From Peptostreptococcus russellii (GTDB taxonomy: Bacteria > Bacillota > Clostridia > Peptostreptococcales > Peptostreptococcaceae), in the NCBI RefSeq assembly GCF_003012055.1, contig NZ_JYGE01000004.1, positions 1-64,000 of the forward strand: a DNA stretch of 64,000 nt, written 5' to 3'. Positions 36,643 through 45,736 of the stretch are shown here, one piece after another. Position 1 is the first letter of the stretch. Each line of letters opens with the position of its first letter. Made by a program: the position numbers and the translations under genes. The notes beneath the pieces are model-generated. The model saw only the letters and a list, made by a program, of their open reading frames with translations. It did no database searches and was not told the DNA's origin.

Positions 36643-37644
36643 CTATTTTGCCTTTTCTTCTACGTATTTCTTTATTTCCTCAACTACCTTGCCTTCATGG
36701 AATTTAATTCCTTGATTTATAGCATTTTTAAATGACTTTGCATTAGAACTTCCATGTGCTTTAATCACACCACCGTCTACCCCCAAGAATGGAGCTCCAC
36801 CATATGATGTGTAATCAAGTAAATCTTTTATTTCTTTAAGCTCACTCTTCATAAGAAGTGCTCCTAACTTTGACTTTGTAGATGACATCATTACTTCTTT
36901 TAATTTTTTAAATAGTGATAATACTGAACCCTCCATAGTCTTTAAAACTATATTTCCAACAAAACCATCACAGATTACTATATCACACACGCCATTTAAG
37001 ATATCTCTTGTTTCCATGTTTCCAATAAAATTAATGCCATTTTCTTCTTTTAATAATTCATAACTTTTCTTTACAAGATCATTTCCCTTGCCTTCTTCAG
37101 AGCCTATATTTGCAAGTGCAACCCTTGGATTTTTTTCATTCAAAACTTTTTTTGCATATATATCTGTCATAAAAGCAAAATCCATCAAATTTTGAGTGTC
37201 ACAATCTACATTTGCACCAGTATCAGCTAGCATAGTAGCACCCCCATTAATTGTAGGTAGAGTTGCACATATGCAAGGTCTAGATATTCCCTTTATTCTC
37301 TTTATTATAAAAACCCCACCACTCAAAAGAGCTCCGGTGCTTCCTGCAGAAATCACTAAATCAGCCTTTTTATCTTTAACCATATTTAGTGCCACTACCA
37401 TAGAGCTATCCTTTTTCTTTCTTATCGCCTGAACTGGTTTTTCTTCATTTTCTATGATTTCTGTTGTATGAACTACTGATATTTTGTTTTTATCATAGTT
37501 ATGTTTCTTTAGTTCACTGTTGATTATTTCTTCATCACCAGTGATAATTATCTCTACACCGTATTCATTTACGGCCATGCAAGCACCTTCGACAGTAGCT
37601 TGTGGAGCGTTATCTCCGCCCATTCCATCTATTACAATCTTCAT
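36643..37644 (-). CDS. plsX: phosphate acyltransferase PlsX
   Basis: 333 residues, starting MKIVIDGMGGDNAP. Further blocks are SAGSTGALL, ATLPTINGGATMLADTGAN and GFVGNIVLKTMEG. It makes acyl-phosphate from acyl-ACP for phospholipid synthesis. The start follows TGGAGG. GrdD in this window has the same fold. Followed by fbp after 21 bp; rpmF and yceD lie upstream but across a terminator. Confidence 0.96.
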   Translation of the reverse strand: MKIVIDGMGGDNAPQATVEGACMAVNEYGVEIIITGDEEIINSELKKHNYDKNKISVVHTTEIIENEEKPVQAIRKKKDSSMVVALNMVKDKKADLVISAGSTGALLSGGVFIIKRIKGISRPCICATLPTINGGATMLADTGANVDCDTQNLMDFAFMTDIYAKKVLNEKNPRVALANIGSEEGKGNDLVKKSYELLKEENGINFIGNMETRDILNGVCDIVICDGFVGNIVLKTMEGSVLSLFKKLKEVMMSSTKSKLGALLMKSELKEIKDLLDYTSYGGAPFLGVDGGVIKAHGSSNAKSFKNAINQGIKFHEGKVVEEIKKYVEEKAK

Positions 37645-37838
37645 ATAAATCCTCCATAAGATATATACTCTTATATCTATATAATAGTCCGCTTTATATT
37701 TCTAAAAATAACATTTATATTTAGATAACTTTATTAACAATTACATTTAATAAACACTTTATGATAGAAATATAATTTAAAAGACTATTTAAATAAGCAT
37801 ACATTCCTAATATTATTATATCACAAAAAAGCATAAAA

Positions 37839-37870
37839 AATGTGAATGAGACAATAATCTCATTCACATT
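37839..37870 (-). terminator. rpmF terminator
   Basis: Perfect 13-bp stem (AATGTGAATGAGA and complement), 6-base loop, followed on the minus strand by TTTTTTATGC. It lies between rpmF and plsX and so splits the yceD-rpmF unit from plsX. Confidence 0.85.
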
Positions 37871-37901
37871 ATTAACAAATTTACATTTTTCTAAAATCTA
37901 A

Positions 37902-38081
37902 TTAGTCAACAGAAACAACTTCTTTTCCATTGTAGCTTCCACAAGTCTGACATACTCTATGTGGTAACTTTGGTTCGTGGCACTGAGAGCACTCTACGAA
38001 ACCAGTTGGAACCATCTTTGAGTTAGCTGCTCTTCTCATATTCTTTTTAGATTTAGATGTTCTACGCTTTGGTACTGCCAT
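37902..38081 (-). CDS. rpmF: 50S ribosomal protein L32
   Basis: 59 residues, starting [18 protein letters not shown]. It keeps the zinc-ribbon Cys pairs (CSQC and CQTC), so it is the zinc-binding (C+) form. The gene is shorter than common ORF cut-offs. The start follows AAGGAGGTG. It lies 17 bp after yceD, the standard yceD-rpmF arrangement. Confidence 0.96.
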   Translation of the reverse strand: MAVPKRRTSKSKKNMRRAANSKMVPTGFVECSQCHEPKLPHRVCQTCGSYNGKEVVSVD

Positions 38082-38098
38082 GAAGACACCTCCTTACT

Positions 38099-38617
38099 CT
38101 ATTTTAACAATTCTTTTAGTTTAGCAAATCTAGGATCAACATCATCGACATCTATGGAGTCTTCACACTTACAGTTTTCAGTATTTAAATCTACCCCACA
38201 GCCCGAACATATTCCTTTACAATATTCGCTACAAAGAAGACGTTGAGGCATATTAAAGCTCAATGTGGAATTAATAATACTCATCAAATCAACATCTGAT
38301 GAATCTATTTTAAACACATCAATATCTTCAAATTCACTCTCGTCGTAATCTTCTTTCATTAGATAAGCATCAATATTATATTTCACTGGAACTTCAATAT
38401 CCGCAAGACATCTACCACAACTGGTTTTAAAAGCAAATTCTACTTCAGCTTCCAATAAACAATTGCGCCCTGCTTTTGAAACTTCTCCAGCTAGATGAAT
38501 TGGTGATATTAAATTATACTCTACTCCTGAAAATTCAATGCTTGATACATCTTCGCTTAAATCGAAGTCTATACTTTTAATTTCCTTCCCATATAGAGAA
38601 TCAATATTTAGCTTCAT
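38099..38617 (-). CDS. yceD: DUF177 (YceD) family protein
   Basis: 172 residues of the YceD/DUF177 family, which is nearly always cotranscribed with rpmF and is implicated in 23S rRNA maturation. Cys pairs typical of the family are present: CGRCL and then CSEYCKGICSGCGVDLN. An acidic middle (EEDYDESEFEDIDVF) is usual. The start follows AGAGGTG. Confidence 0.9.
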   Translation of the reverse strand: MKLNIDSLYGKEIKSIDFDLSEDVSSIEFSGVEYNLISPIHLAGEVSKAGRNCLLEAEVEFAFKTSCGRCLADIEVPVKYNIDAYLMKEDYDESEFEDIDVFKIDSSDVDLMSIINSTLSFNMPQRLLCSEYCKGICSGCGVDLNTENCKCEDSIDVDDVDPRFAKLKELLK

Positions 38618-38801
38618 ACTATTATCACCTCTAAAACATTACTTGTCTATTATACATATTCAAAATTTATTTGTCAAGCATTTTTGCCTTATACTTATAT
38701 ATTTTGTATATTTTGTATATTTTTTATTTTATTCACTTAATTAGTGATTAAATATTAATATTTACCCTATTTTTTGCTTAAATATATTATTTGAAATTTT
38801 A

Positions 38802-39998
38802 TTATTTTGCAAGTCTTAGTGTATCTCTTGCTATCATTAATTCTTCATTAGTTGGTATTAATAATACCTTAACCTTAGAATCATCAGTAGATATTACTCT
38901 ATCTTTTCCTCTTACATCATTCTTTTCAGCATCTAGGCTTACTCCTAGGTATTCCATATCCTTACAGATATCAGCTCTCATACCTATACCATTTTCACCT
39001 AATCCTGCTGTAAATACTATTGCATCTACACCATTCATTTCAGCTGCATAAGCACCTATGTACTTTTTAACTCTCTGAACATACGCGTCTAAAGCATTTA
39101 TAGCAAGCTTGTTACCTTCCTTAGCTGCATCTTCTATATCTCTAAAGTCAGAAGATATACCAGTCATTCCATAAACACCTGACTGCTTGTTCATTAGCTT
39201 ATCAACACCATCTGCATCTAAACCTTCCTTATTCATTATGAAAGGTATTATAGCTGGATCTATATCACCACATCTTGTTCCCATTATTAGACCTTCAAGT
39301 GGAGTAAGTCCCATACTTGTATCTAAACACTTACCATGGTCTACAGCAGCTATAGAAGCTCCGTTACCTAAGTGGCAAGTAATTATCTTTAAATCTTCTG
39401 GAGCCTTTCCTAGCATTTCTGCAGCTCTCTGAGTTACATACATATGGCTTGTTCCGTGGAAACCATATCTTCTTATTCCATACTTTGTATATAATTCGTG
39501 TGGAAGACCGTATAAAAATGTTTTTTCTGGCATAGTCTGGTGGAATGCAGTATCAAATACTCCAACCTGTACTACACCTGGTAGTATTGTTTGACAAGCT
39601 TCTACACCCATTAAGTTTGCTGGGTTGTGAAGAGGAGCTAAAGCTGAACAATCTTCTATAGCCTTTATAACTTCATCAGTTAATACTGCTGAAGAAGCGA
39701 ACTTTTCTCCACCGTGTACAATTCTATGACCAACAGCGTCTATTTCCTTCATATCCTTTACAGCTCCGACCTTTGCGTCTGCTACTGCATTTAGTACATG
39801 CTTTATAGCATCCTTATGATCATTCATAGCCTCTTCTACTATGTGCTTTCCTTCTAGACCTGGCTTTTCATGCTTAAGAATAGAACCTTCGATTCCAATT
39901 CTTTCCACTAATCCCTTGCATAGCACTTCTTCATTATTCATATCTATTAACTGATACTTTAATGATGAACTTCCACAGTTTAATACTAAAACCTTCAT
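38802..39998 (-). CDS. ackA: acetate kinase
   Basis: 398 residues, [17 protein letters not shown] at the start and [20 protein letters not shown] and [11 protein letters not shown] motifs. It converts acetyl phosphate plus ADP to acetate and ATP. Acetyl phosphate is the direct product of the glycine reductase encoded at 2.6-8.7 kb, so this enzyme likely collects its energy. Start at 39998 follows GGAGGT; an 18-codon upstream extension is rejected. Confidence 0.97.
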   Translation of the reverse strand: MKVLVLNCGSSSLKYQLIDMNNEEVLCKGLVERIGIEGSILKHEKPGLEGKHIVEEAMNDHKDAIKHVLNAVADAKVGAVKDMKEIDAVGHRIVHGGEKFASSAVLTDEVIKAIEDCSALAPLHNPANLMGVEACQTILPGVVQVGVFDTAFHQTMPEKTFLYGLPHELYTKYGIRRYGFHGTSHMYVTQRAAEMLGKAPEDLKIITCHLGNGASIAAVDHGKCLDTSMGLTPLEGLIMGTRCGDIDPAIIPFIMNKEGLDADGVDKLMNKQSGVYGMTGISSDFRDIEDAAKEGNKLAINALDAYVQRVKKYIGAYAAEMNGVDAIVFTAGLGENGIGMRADICKDMEYLGVSLDAEKNDVRGKDRVISTDDSKVKVLLIPTNEELMIARDTLRLAK

Positions 39999-40329
39999 TA
40001 TATCGTTTACCTCCATAAATTTATTATTAATAATCCAATGATAATATAACACTTTTTAATATAAATGTACATATTTTTAATAGAAATAATCTATCTAGTT
40101 TTTAAAATATCAATAATATTATACATTTATATGTATATGTGATATAAAAAGCTATTATGACAATAAAAAAGTGAGTTTATTATGGAATAAAAATACACGA
40201 CTATTTCTTAATAGTTAATGAATAATAAACCAAAATAACTCAAATAATTTCAATATAACTTTTATTAATTTTCCTATAACTTACACATAAATTAAAGATT
40301 GATTTTTATTAAAAATATTAATTTATTAT
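39999..40329. other. 331-bp upstream region of ackA
   Basis: AT-rich. It holds the likely ackA promoter at 40043-40071; nothing else is recognised. Confidence 0.5.
40043..40071 (-). promoter_or_regulatory. candidate ackA promoter
   Basis: On the minus strand, TGTACA, 17 bp, TATATT, 45 bp before the ackA start. Confidence 0.45.
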
Positions 40330-41685
40330 TTACAAAAATGAACACTGAGCAATAAAGTCAGGCTCACCTTTTGATAAAAGCTCCCTATTATTTTTATAAT
40401 AGTTTTGATAATAGATATTAGAAGAAAGTATATCAAAATCAAACATTTTTTTAAAAATAGGATTTTCGCTATATTCCTTAATTTTCCTAGTTTTTGCTGG
40501 AGAATTAATCAAAATAGAATTGGATTTATTTTTAATCTCTTTTAAAATTTCTGTACCCTTTTTATTGAATGCAAGCACTCTTATATATGGAATTGATTTT
40601 ATTTCTTTAATCTCATCCATATCTTCTTTCTTTATTCCTAATAAAATATTAAAAATACTCCTTCTTATTTTAGAAGAGCTATAATTTTTACTAGTAAGAT
40701 TTGAGATTAGTTCCTCAAATCCCGAAGACAAAATTGCTTGTTTTCTTATAGAGTACTCCAAGCCATTTTGCACTTCAAAATATTTATCTAAACAATTTTC
40801 TTCCCTCAGTATACTATAACAGATTTCCCCATAGAAATCTGCACCATCAACAGGAATCAAATTTTTTTTTATATTATCTATTATTTTATTGCAAGAAAAT
40901 ACTGGAAGATACTTTTCTACACTATCAATCATATCAGTAATTATATGATTGTAATTATCATTAATATCTTCATCTATACTTAAATATTTTGTTAAAGATT
41001 TCTTCTTATTTATTAATTCTAAGTAGTCTTTATAATAAATAATAGAACTTCTAATAGAGCTAGCTGAGCTAAAATCCCCTTTTGCCACAGTGCTTCTGTG
41101 ATCAACAGCAACTCTTTTTATAGTCACTGCCTCCATAGATGAATCTAATCTTATTAGCTCCTTAAGATATTCTATCCCTAATATATTATTTGACAACTTT
41201 AAGAAATCGTTTTTATCAGCAATCTCCAAAGCTAAGTTTTTTTTAATTGCTTTTTCTCTAGCTATAGGAAATGCAAGTTTCTCAGCTAAAAATATTGATA
41301 AATCCTTTTCATAATTCCCTTTAACACCAGATAGTATCTTTGCTACTTCTTTTAATCTTTTAGTAGATCCCTCTTCTGAACCAAAGCATATTGAGTCCAG
41401 ACACTTTAGTGAATCCAGACTCAATATTGCTCCTCTTGCATACAATTCAGCCGTTTGGGTAGAAAAGTATGCTGGAATTTCTATTACTAAATCGGCTCCA
41501 TTTCTTATAGCCATTTCTGCTCTAGAGAATTTATCAACTATAGCAGGTCCACCTCTTTGAACAAAGTTTCCACTCATGGCTACCACGATATGAGAAATGC
41601 CTTCATCTTCTTTATATTTATCTATTTGGTACTTATGACCATTATGAAAGGGATTGTATTCGGCAATAATTCCTCCTATTTTCAT
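40330..41685 (-). CDS. tmcAL: tRNA(Met) cytidine acetate ligase
   Basis: 451 residues, YlbM/TmcAL family. The nucleotidyltransferase motif is IIAEYNPFHNGHKYQI at the N-terminus. SGNFVQRGGPAIVDKFSRAEMA and GADLVIEIP follow. It activates acetate with ATP and makes N4-acetylcytidine at the wobble base of elongator tRNA-Met. It lies just upstream of ackA, an acetate-producing enzyme. Start has GAGG. Confidence 0.92.
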   Translation of the reverse strand: MKIGGIIAEYNPFHNGHKYQIDKYKEDEGISHIVVAMSGNFVQRGGPAIVDKFSRAEMAIRNGADLVIEIPAYFSTQTAELYARGAILSLDSLKCLDSICFGSEEGSTKRLKEVAKILSGVKGNYEKDLSIFLAEKLAFPIAREKAIKKNLALEIADKNDFLKLSNNILGIEYLKELIRLDSSMEAVTIKRVAVDHRSTVAKGDFSSASSIRSSIIYYKDYLELINKKKSLTKYLSIDEDINDNYNHIITDMIDSVEKYLPVFSCNKIIDNIKKNLIPVDGADFYGEICYSILREENCLDKYFEVQNGLEYSIRKQAILSSGFEELISNLTSKNYSSSKIRRSIFNILLGIKKEDMDEIKEIKSIPYIRVLAFNKKGTEILKEIKNKSNSILINSPAKTRKIKEYSENPIFKKMFDFDILSSNIYYQNYYKNNRELLSKGEPDFIAQCSFL

Positions 41686-41697
41686 ATCGGCCTCTAT

Positions 41698-42243
41698 TTA
41701 AAGCTGTGTCTTATTGTTTCTAACTTCTGCCAACATAGCAGCAAGAGTTGCTTCGACACTCTCTAATTGATCTATAGAATAACCTCTAGCACCTTCTCTA
41801 ATACTTCTAGAATATTCTTGAGCCTCTCTTATCAACTTTTCAGCTTTTGCCTTTGCATCTTTGGTAATTTTACTATCTCCAACCAATTCCTGAGCTCTTA
41901 TTGTAGCTTCTCTCATCATATTTTCTATTTCAGAATCAACTTGCTTATTTTTTATTATAATTTCATCGTTACAAGCCTTTATCTGTTGTTCTCTCTCTCT
42001 CTTTGCATCCTCTAATATAAAGTTTGCATCATTTCTAGCTGACTCAAGGATTGTATCTTGTTCTTTTATAATCTTAATAGCAGTGTCTAGCTCATATGGA
42101 AGAGCTTCTTTTAATTCATCAATAAGGTCAAGCATATCATCTCTGTCTACGCCTACCTTCTTAGATAGTGGAAAACCACTAGCTTCATTTAATATATTTT
42201 CCATATCACTTAATATTTCCATAATTTTAATATCTTCGCTCAT
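41698..42243 (-). CDS. coiled-coil protein of unknown function
   Basis: 181 residues, highly charged and almost wholly helical. The middle (about residues 60-135) reads like a coiled coil (SARNDANFILEDAKREREQQIKA, then MMREATIRAQELV). No membrane segment or catalytic motif is visible. Similar proteins in Clostridia sit between tmcAL and coaD and are often loosely named ATPases, but no P-loop is present. The start is MSEDIKIMEI after GGAGGT; it ends 12 bp before tmcAL. Confidence 0.7.
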   Translation of the reverse strand: MSEDIKIMEILSDMENILNEASGFPLSKKVGVDRDDMLDLIDELKEALPYELDTAIKIIKEQDTILESARNDANFILEDAKREREQQIKACNDEIIIKNKQVDSEIENMMREATIRAQELVGDSKITKDAKAKAEKLIREAQEYSRSIREGARGYSIDQLESVEATLAAMLAEVRNNKTQL

Positions 42244-42364
42244 AATGACCTCCATCAAAAATAACTTTCATAAGCCATAAAATAAACTTTATAATCTTAC
42301 ATAGTACAAATACCTAAGATATAAACTATATTTTCACTATACTAGTATAGCTTAATAACTCCTA

Positions 42365-42859
42365 TTAAAGGGTACTTCTTTTCTTTTTTAACTCCTCTAA
42401 AACACATTTTGGAACTAAATTGTCTATATTTGCATCAAAGTTAAGAACTTCCTTAATCAGTGAAGAACTTATAAAAGAATATTTTGTATTAGTTGGTAAA
42501 ATTACAGTTTCTATACTTTCCTCCAACTCTTTGTTCATATGGGCCATTTGTAACTCATAAGAAACATCTGCAGAGGATCTTACACCCCTAACTAATACTT
42601 TTATATCATTTTTTTTACAATAATCTATCAACAGTCCTTCAAAAAAAATAACCTCGACATTATCTATATGTTCAGTAGACTTTTTAATTAAATTCAATCT
42701 CTCTTCAATAGTAAAAAGAGTTTTCTTATTTGGATTTATTAAAATACCAATCTGTAACTCTCCAAATAACTTCGAAGCTCTCTCTATTATATCTACATGC
42801 CCATTTGTAATAGGATCAAATGTTCCTGCAAAGATTGCTTTTATAGGTTTATTATTCAT
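42365..42859 (-). CDS. coaD: phosphopantetheine adenylyltransferase
   Basis: 164 residues. The nucleotidyltransferase motif AGTFDPITNGHVDII is at the N-terminus and ISSSLIKE near the C-terminus (family ISSSxVRE). It makes dephospho-CoA from 4'-phosphopantetheine and ATP. The start at 42859 follows GGAGGGAG; a 14-codon upstream extension is rejected because it lies in rsmD. Overlaps rsmD by 8 bp. Confidence 0.96.
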   Translation of the reverse strand: MNNKPIKAIFAGTFDPITNGHVDIIERASKLFGELQIGILINPNKKTLFTIEERLNLIKKSTEHIDNVEVIFFEGLLIDYCKKNDIKVLVRGVRSSADVSYELQMAHMNKELEESIETVILPTNTKYSFISSSLIKEVLNFDANIDNLVPKCVLEELKKKRSTL

Positions 42860-43412
42860 CTTCTCCCTCCAAAGCATAAAATGACAATGTTGTAATTCCA
42901 TACTTTTTCTCTCTATAATTAGATAGATTCCCTACATTATTTATTTTAATCTTACTATCATGCTCTACAATGATAATTCCATCTTCAGACAACAATTTAT
43001 ATTCCTCTATCATACTTAAAACATCTTCAAATAAGGATTCATAGTATGGTGGATCTACAAATATAATATCGAACTTCTTTTTCTGAGATGAAAGTTTTTT
43101 AATAGCTGATTTATAATCGTCTTTTATTATAAAACTCCTATCACTAAACTTTGTCTTATCTATATTACTTTTTAAAACTTTTATACTTTCACTGCTTTTG
43201 TCACAAAAATATGCTTCTTTAGCACCTCTTGATAGACTCTCTATTCCCAAGGCACCACTACCTGAGAAAAGGTCTAATACAACGCTATCATAAACATGCA
43301 TAGATATAATATTAAACATTGACTCCTTGACCCTATCAGTAGTGGGTCTTATATCGTCATTTATTGGTGCGTTTAATTTAAGTCCTCTTGCACTGCCAGA
43401 TATTACTCTCAT
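42852..43412 (-). CDS. rsmD: 16S rRNA (guanine966-N2)-methyltransferase
   Basis: 186 residues. SAM-binding LDLFSGSGALGIESLSRGA and the catalytic VDPPYYE motif are present. It methylates G966 of 16S rRNA. It starts MRVISGSARGLKL after AGGGGGTC, and its end overlaps the coaD start. Confidence 0.95.
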   Translation of the reverse strand: MRVISGSARGLKLNAPINDDIRPTTDRVKESMFNIISMHVYDSVVLDLFSGSGALGIESLSRGAKEAYFCDKSSESIKVLKSNIDKTKFSDRSFIIKDDYKSAIKKLSSQKKKFDIIFVDPPYYESLFEDVLSMIEEYKLLSEDGIIIVEHDSKIKINNVGNLSNYREKKYGITTLSFYALEGEDE

Positions 43413-43532
43413 TGTCGACCCCCTTTTTTTACATTACTATTTATATTTTATCATACAATAGGTATTTTAACTAGAGTTAAGTTCTCATATAACTTCTATT
43501 TTTTTAAGTATTTCCTATAAAAAATAAATAAA

Positions 43533-45590
43533 CTAAAGAGAAATATTTCCGCCTATATTTCTAAACATATGCTCTACCTTTTGCCTTATACCTTGATTAT
43601 CTAAAGCTTTTAGTGATGGATCCTTAGAGTATATATCTCTTGCCTCCTTTTGAGCCATCCTTAATATCTTCATATGTTTGAACAAATTTGCCACTCTTAG
43701 CTCAGGAAGTCCGTGCTGTCTAGTTCCAAAGAAATCTCCTGGCCCTCTTATCTCTAAATCTTTTTCTGATATCTTAAATCCATCATTACTTTCTTCCATA
43801 ATATTCATTCTTTTTTTACAGACATCTGACTTTGAATCATAAATCAAGGTACAATAGGATTTGTCACTACCTCTTCCCACACGTCCTCTTAACTGATGTA
43901 ACTGTGATAGACCAAACCTTTCTGCATTTTCAATTATCATATAAGTTGCATTGGGAACATTTACACCTACTTCTATCACAGTAGTTGCAACTAGTATGTC
44001 CAATTTATGACTCTTAAAATCCTCCATTACTTTATCTTTTTCCTTGCTTTTCATCCTACCATGTAGAAGGCCAACTCTTAAATCCTTGAAAAAATAATGC
44101 TGTAGTTCTTCATATACCTCAGTTGCAGACTTAAGATCTAACTGTTCACTTTCTTCTACCAATGGACAAACCACATATGCCTGTCTTCCCTTTTCTATCT
44201 CACTTCTTAGATTTGAAAGATAAAACCTTTCTCTCTTATTTTTTTCAATAGCTATAGTCTCTACTGCTTTTCTTCCTGGTGGCAATTCATCTATAATAGA
44301 TATATCAAGGTCTCCATAAAGTATCAATGCCAATGTTCTTGGAATTGGAGTCGCTGTCATTACCATTACATCTGGATTACTAGATTTAGAAGATAGTTTT
44401 GATCTTTGTCTAACTCCAAACCTATGTTGTTCATCAGTTATAACAAGACCTAACTTCTCAAACTCTATCTTATCTTCTAGGAGTGCGTGTGTTCCTATTA
44501 TAATATCTATTTGTCCATCTTTTAATTCTTCTAGTATTCTATTTGACTCTTTTTTACTGCTACTTCCAGTTAAGACTTCAACCTTTATATCCGTATTTTT
44601 AAAGAAATCACTAAAACTTTCAAAGTGTTGCTTAGCCAATATCTCTGTAGGAGCCATATAGGCACCTTGATATCCATTGAGTGCACAGTTGGCAAGCGCT
44701 AATTGTGCTACTACTGTCTTACCACTTCCTACATCTCCTTGAACTAATCTATTCATCACTTTATTTGAGCCCATATCTTCTAAAATATCATTATATGCTC
44801 TTTTTTGTGCCTTAGTTAAACTAAATGGTAGAGATTTTTCTATTTTTTCTAATTCATCATTTTTTTTAAAAACTATACCCTCAGATACGCTACTTCCACC
44901 TTTTATTGAAAATAAGCCTAGCTGCATAAATAAAAATTCTTCAAATATCAATCTAAACATTGCTATTTTTATACTATCTCTTGTAAGAGGAAAATGCATA
45001 CTCTTGATTGCAAAATTTACATCACACATACCATACTTATCAAGAAGATACTTCGGAATATACTCTTTAACTTTGATGTCTGATGTCTCAAATATATTTC
45101 TTATCACTCCCATTATATCTTTATTGCTAACTCCATAGCTAAGTGGATATACAGGAACTATAATACCTATATTTTTATCAAGCTTATCATATTCAATTTC
45201 ACAATTATGCATTTCTACATTCCCAAGATTATCTAGCTTTACAGTTCCAAATACCTTGACTATATCCCCTACTCTAAATGTATTTCTTAGATATGACTTA
45301 TTAAAAAATACTAATTTTGCTGCAGCAGTTTCATCGCTCACAAAAAACTCAGTTATTTCAATTTTTTTAAGCCTGACACTTGAAATCCTATTTATTTTTA
45401 CTTTTACAGTTATTTTTTCTGAATCTTCAAGTTGAAAAATTTTTTTCTCCCTGCTTCTATCTTCAAACTGCCTAGGAAAATAATACAAAGCATCATTTAT
45501 TGTATAAATACCAAGCTTTGCCATTTTATCAGCTTTTTTAGGACCTACCCCTTTAATATATTGTATATTTTCATTCAATACACTGTACAT
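43533..45590 (-). CDS. recG: ATP-dependent DNA helicase RecG
   Basis: 685 residues. An N-terminal wedge domain (YIKGVGPKKADKMAKLGI) is followed by helicase motifs VQGDVGSGKTVVAQLA, APTEILAKQH, ITDEQHRFGVRQR, VMTATPIPRTLAL and QLRGRVGRG. It remodels stalled replication forks. The start at 45590 has GGGTGA five to six bases upstream; a Met five codons earlier has no ribosome binding site. Confidence 0.96.
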   Translation of the reverse strand: MYSVLNENIQYIKGVGPKKADKMAKLGIYTINDALYYFPRQFEDRSREKKIFQLEDSEKITVKVKINRISSVRLKKIEITEFFVSDETAAAKLVFFNKSYLRNTFRVGDIVKVFGTVKLDNLGNVEMHNCEIEYDKLDKNIGIIVPVYPLSYGVSNKDIMGVIRNIFETSDIKVKEYIPKYLLDKYGMCDVNFAIKSMHFPLTRDSIKIAMFRLIFEEFLFMQLGLFSIKGGSSVSEGIVFKKNDELEKIEKSLPFSLTKAQKRAYNDILEDMGSNKVMNRLVQGDVGSGKTVVAQLALANCALNGYQGAYMAPTEILAKQHFESFSDFFKNTDIKVEVLTGSSSKKESNRILEELKDGQIDIIIGTHALLEDKIEFEKLGLVITDEQHRFGVRQRSKLSSKSSNPDVMVMTATPIPRTLALILYGDLDISIIDELPPGRKAVETIAIEKNKRERFYLSNLRSEIEKGRQAYVVCPLVEESEQLDLKSATEVYEELQHYFFKDLRVGLLHGRMKSKEKDKVMEDFKSHKLDILVATTVIEVGVNVPNATYMIIENAERFGLSQLHQLRGRVGRGSDKSYCTLIYDSKSDVCKKRMNIMEESNDGFKISEKDLEIRGPGDFFGTRQHGLPELRVANLFKHMKILRMAQKEARDIYSKDPSLKALDNQGIRQKVEHMFRNIGGNISL

Positions 45591-45624
45591 TTTTTTCACC
45601 CACATTTATAAATTTATCAGAAAA

Positions 45625-45650
45625 GGAGAAGATTAAATTTCACCTTCTCC
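45625..45650 (-). terminator. possible terminator between fakA and recG
   Basis: 7-bp stem GGAGAAG/CTTCTCC with a 12-base loop and a short T-run on the minus strand. Weak; partial attenuation is as likely as full termination. Confidence 0.45.
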
Positions 45651-45736
45651 CCTTTATATCAATTATTAAATATTAATTATCCACATCAATAATAACAGGC
45701 AACTAAGTGCCCTATAAAACAATCTTTATCTATAAT

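Noticed and set aside
41985-42004. CT-dinucleotide run as phase-variation tract
   Set aside because: It is a short run of about five repeats inside a coiled-coil gene encoding Glu/Arg; too short to be a convincing switch.
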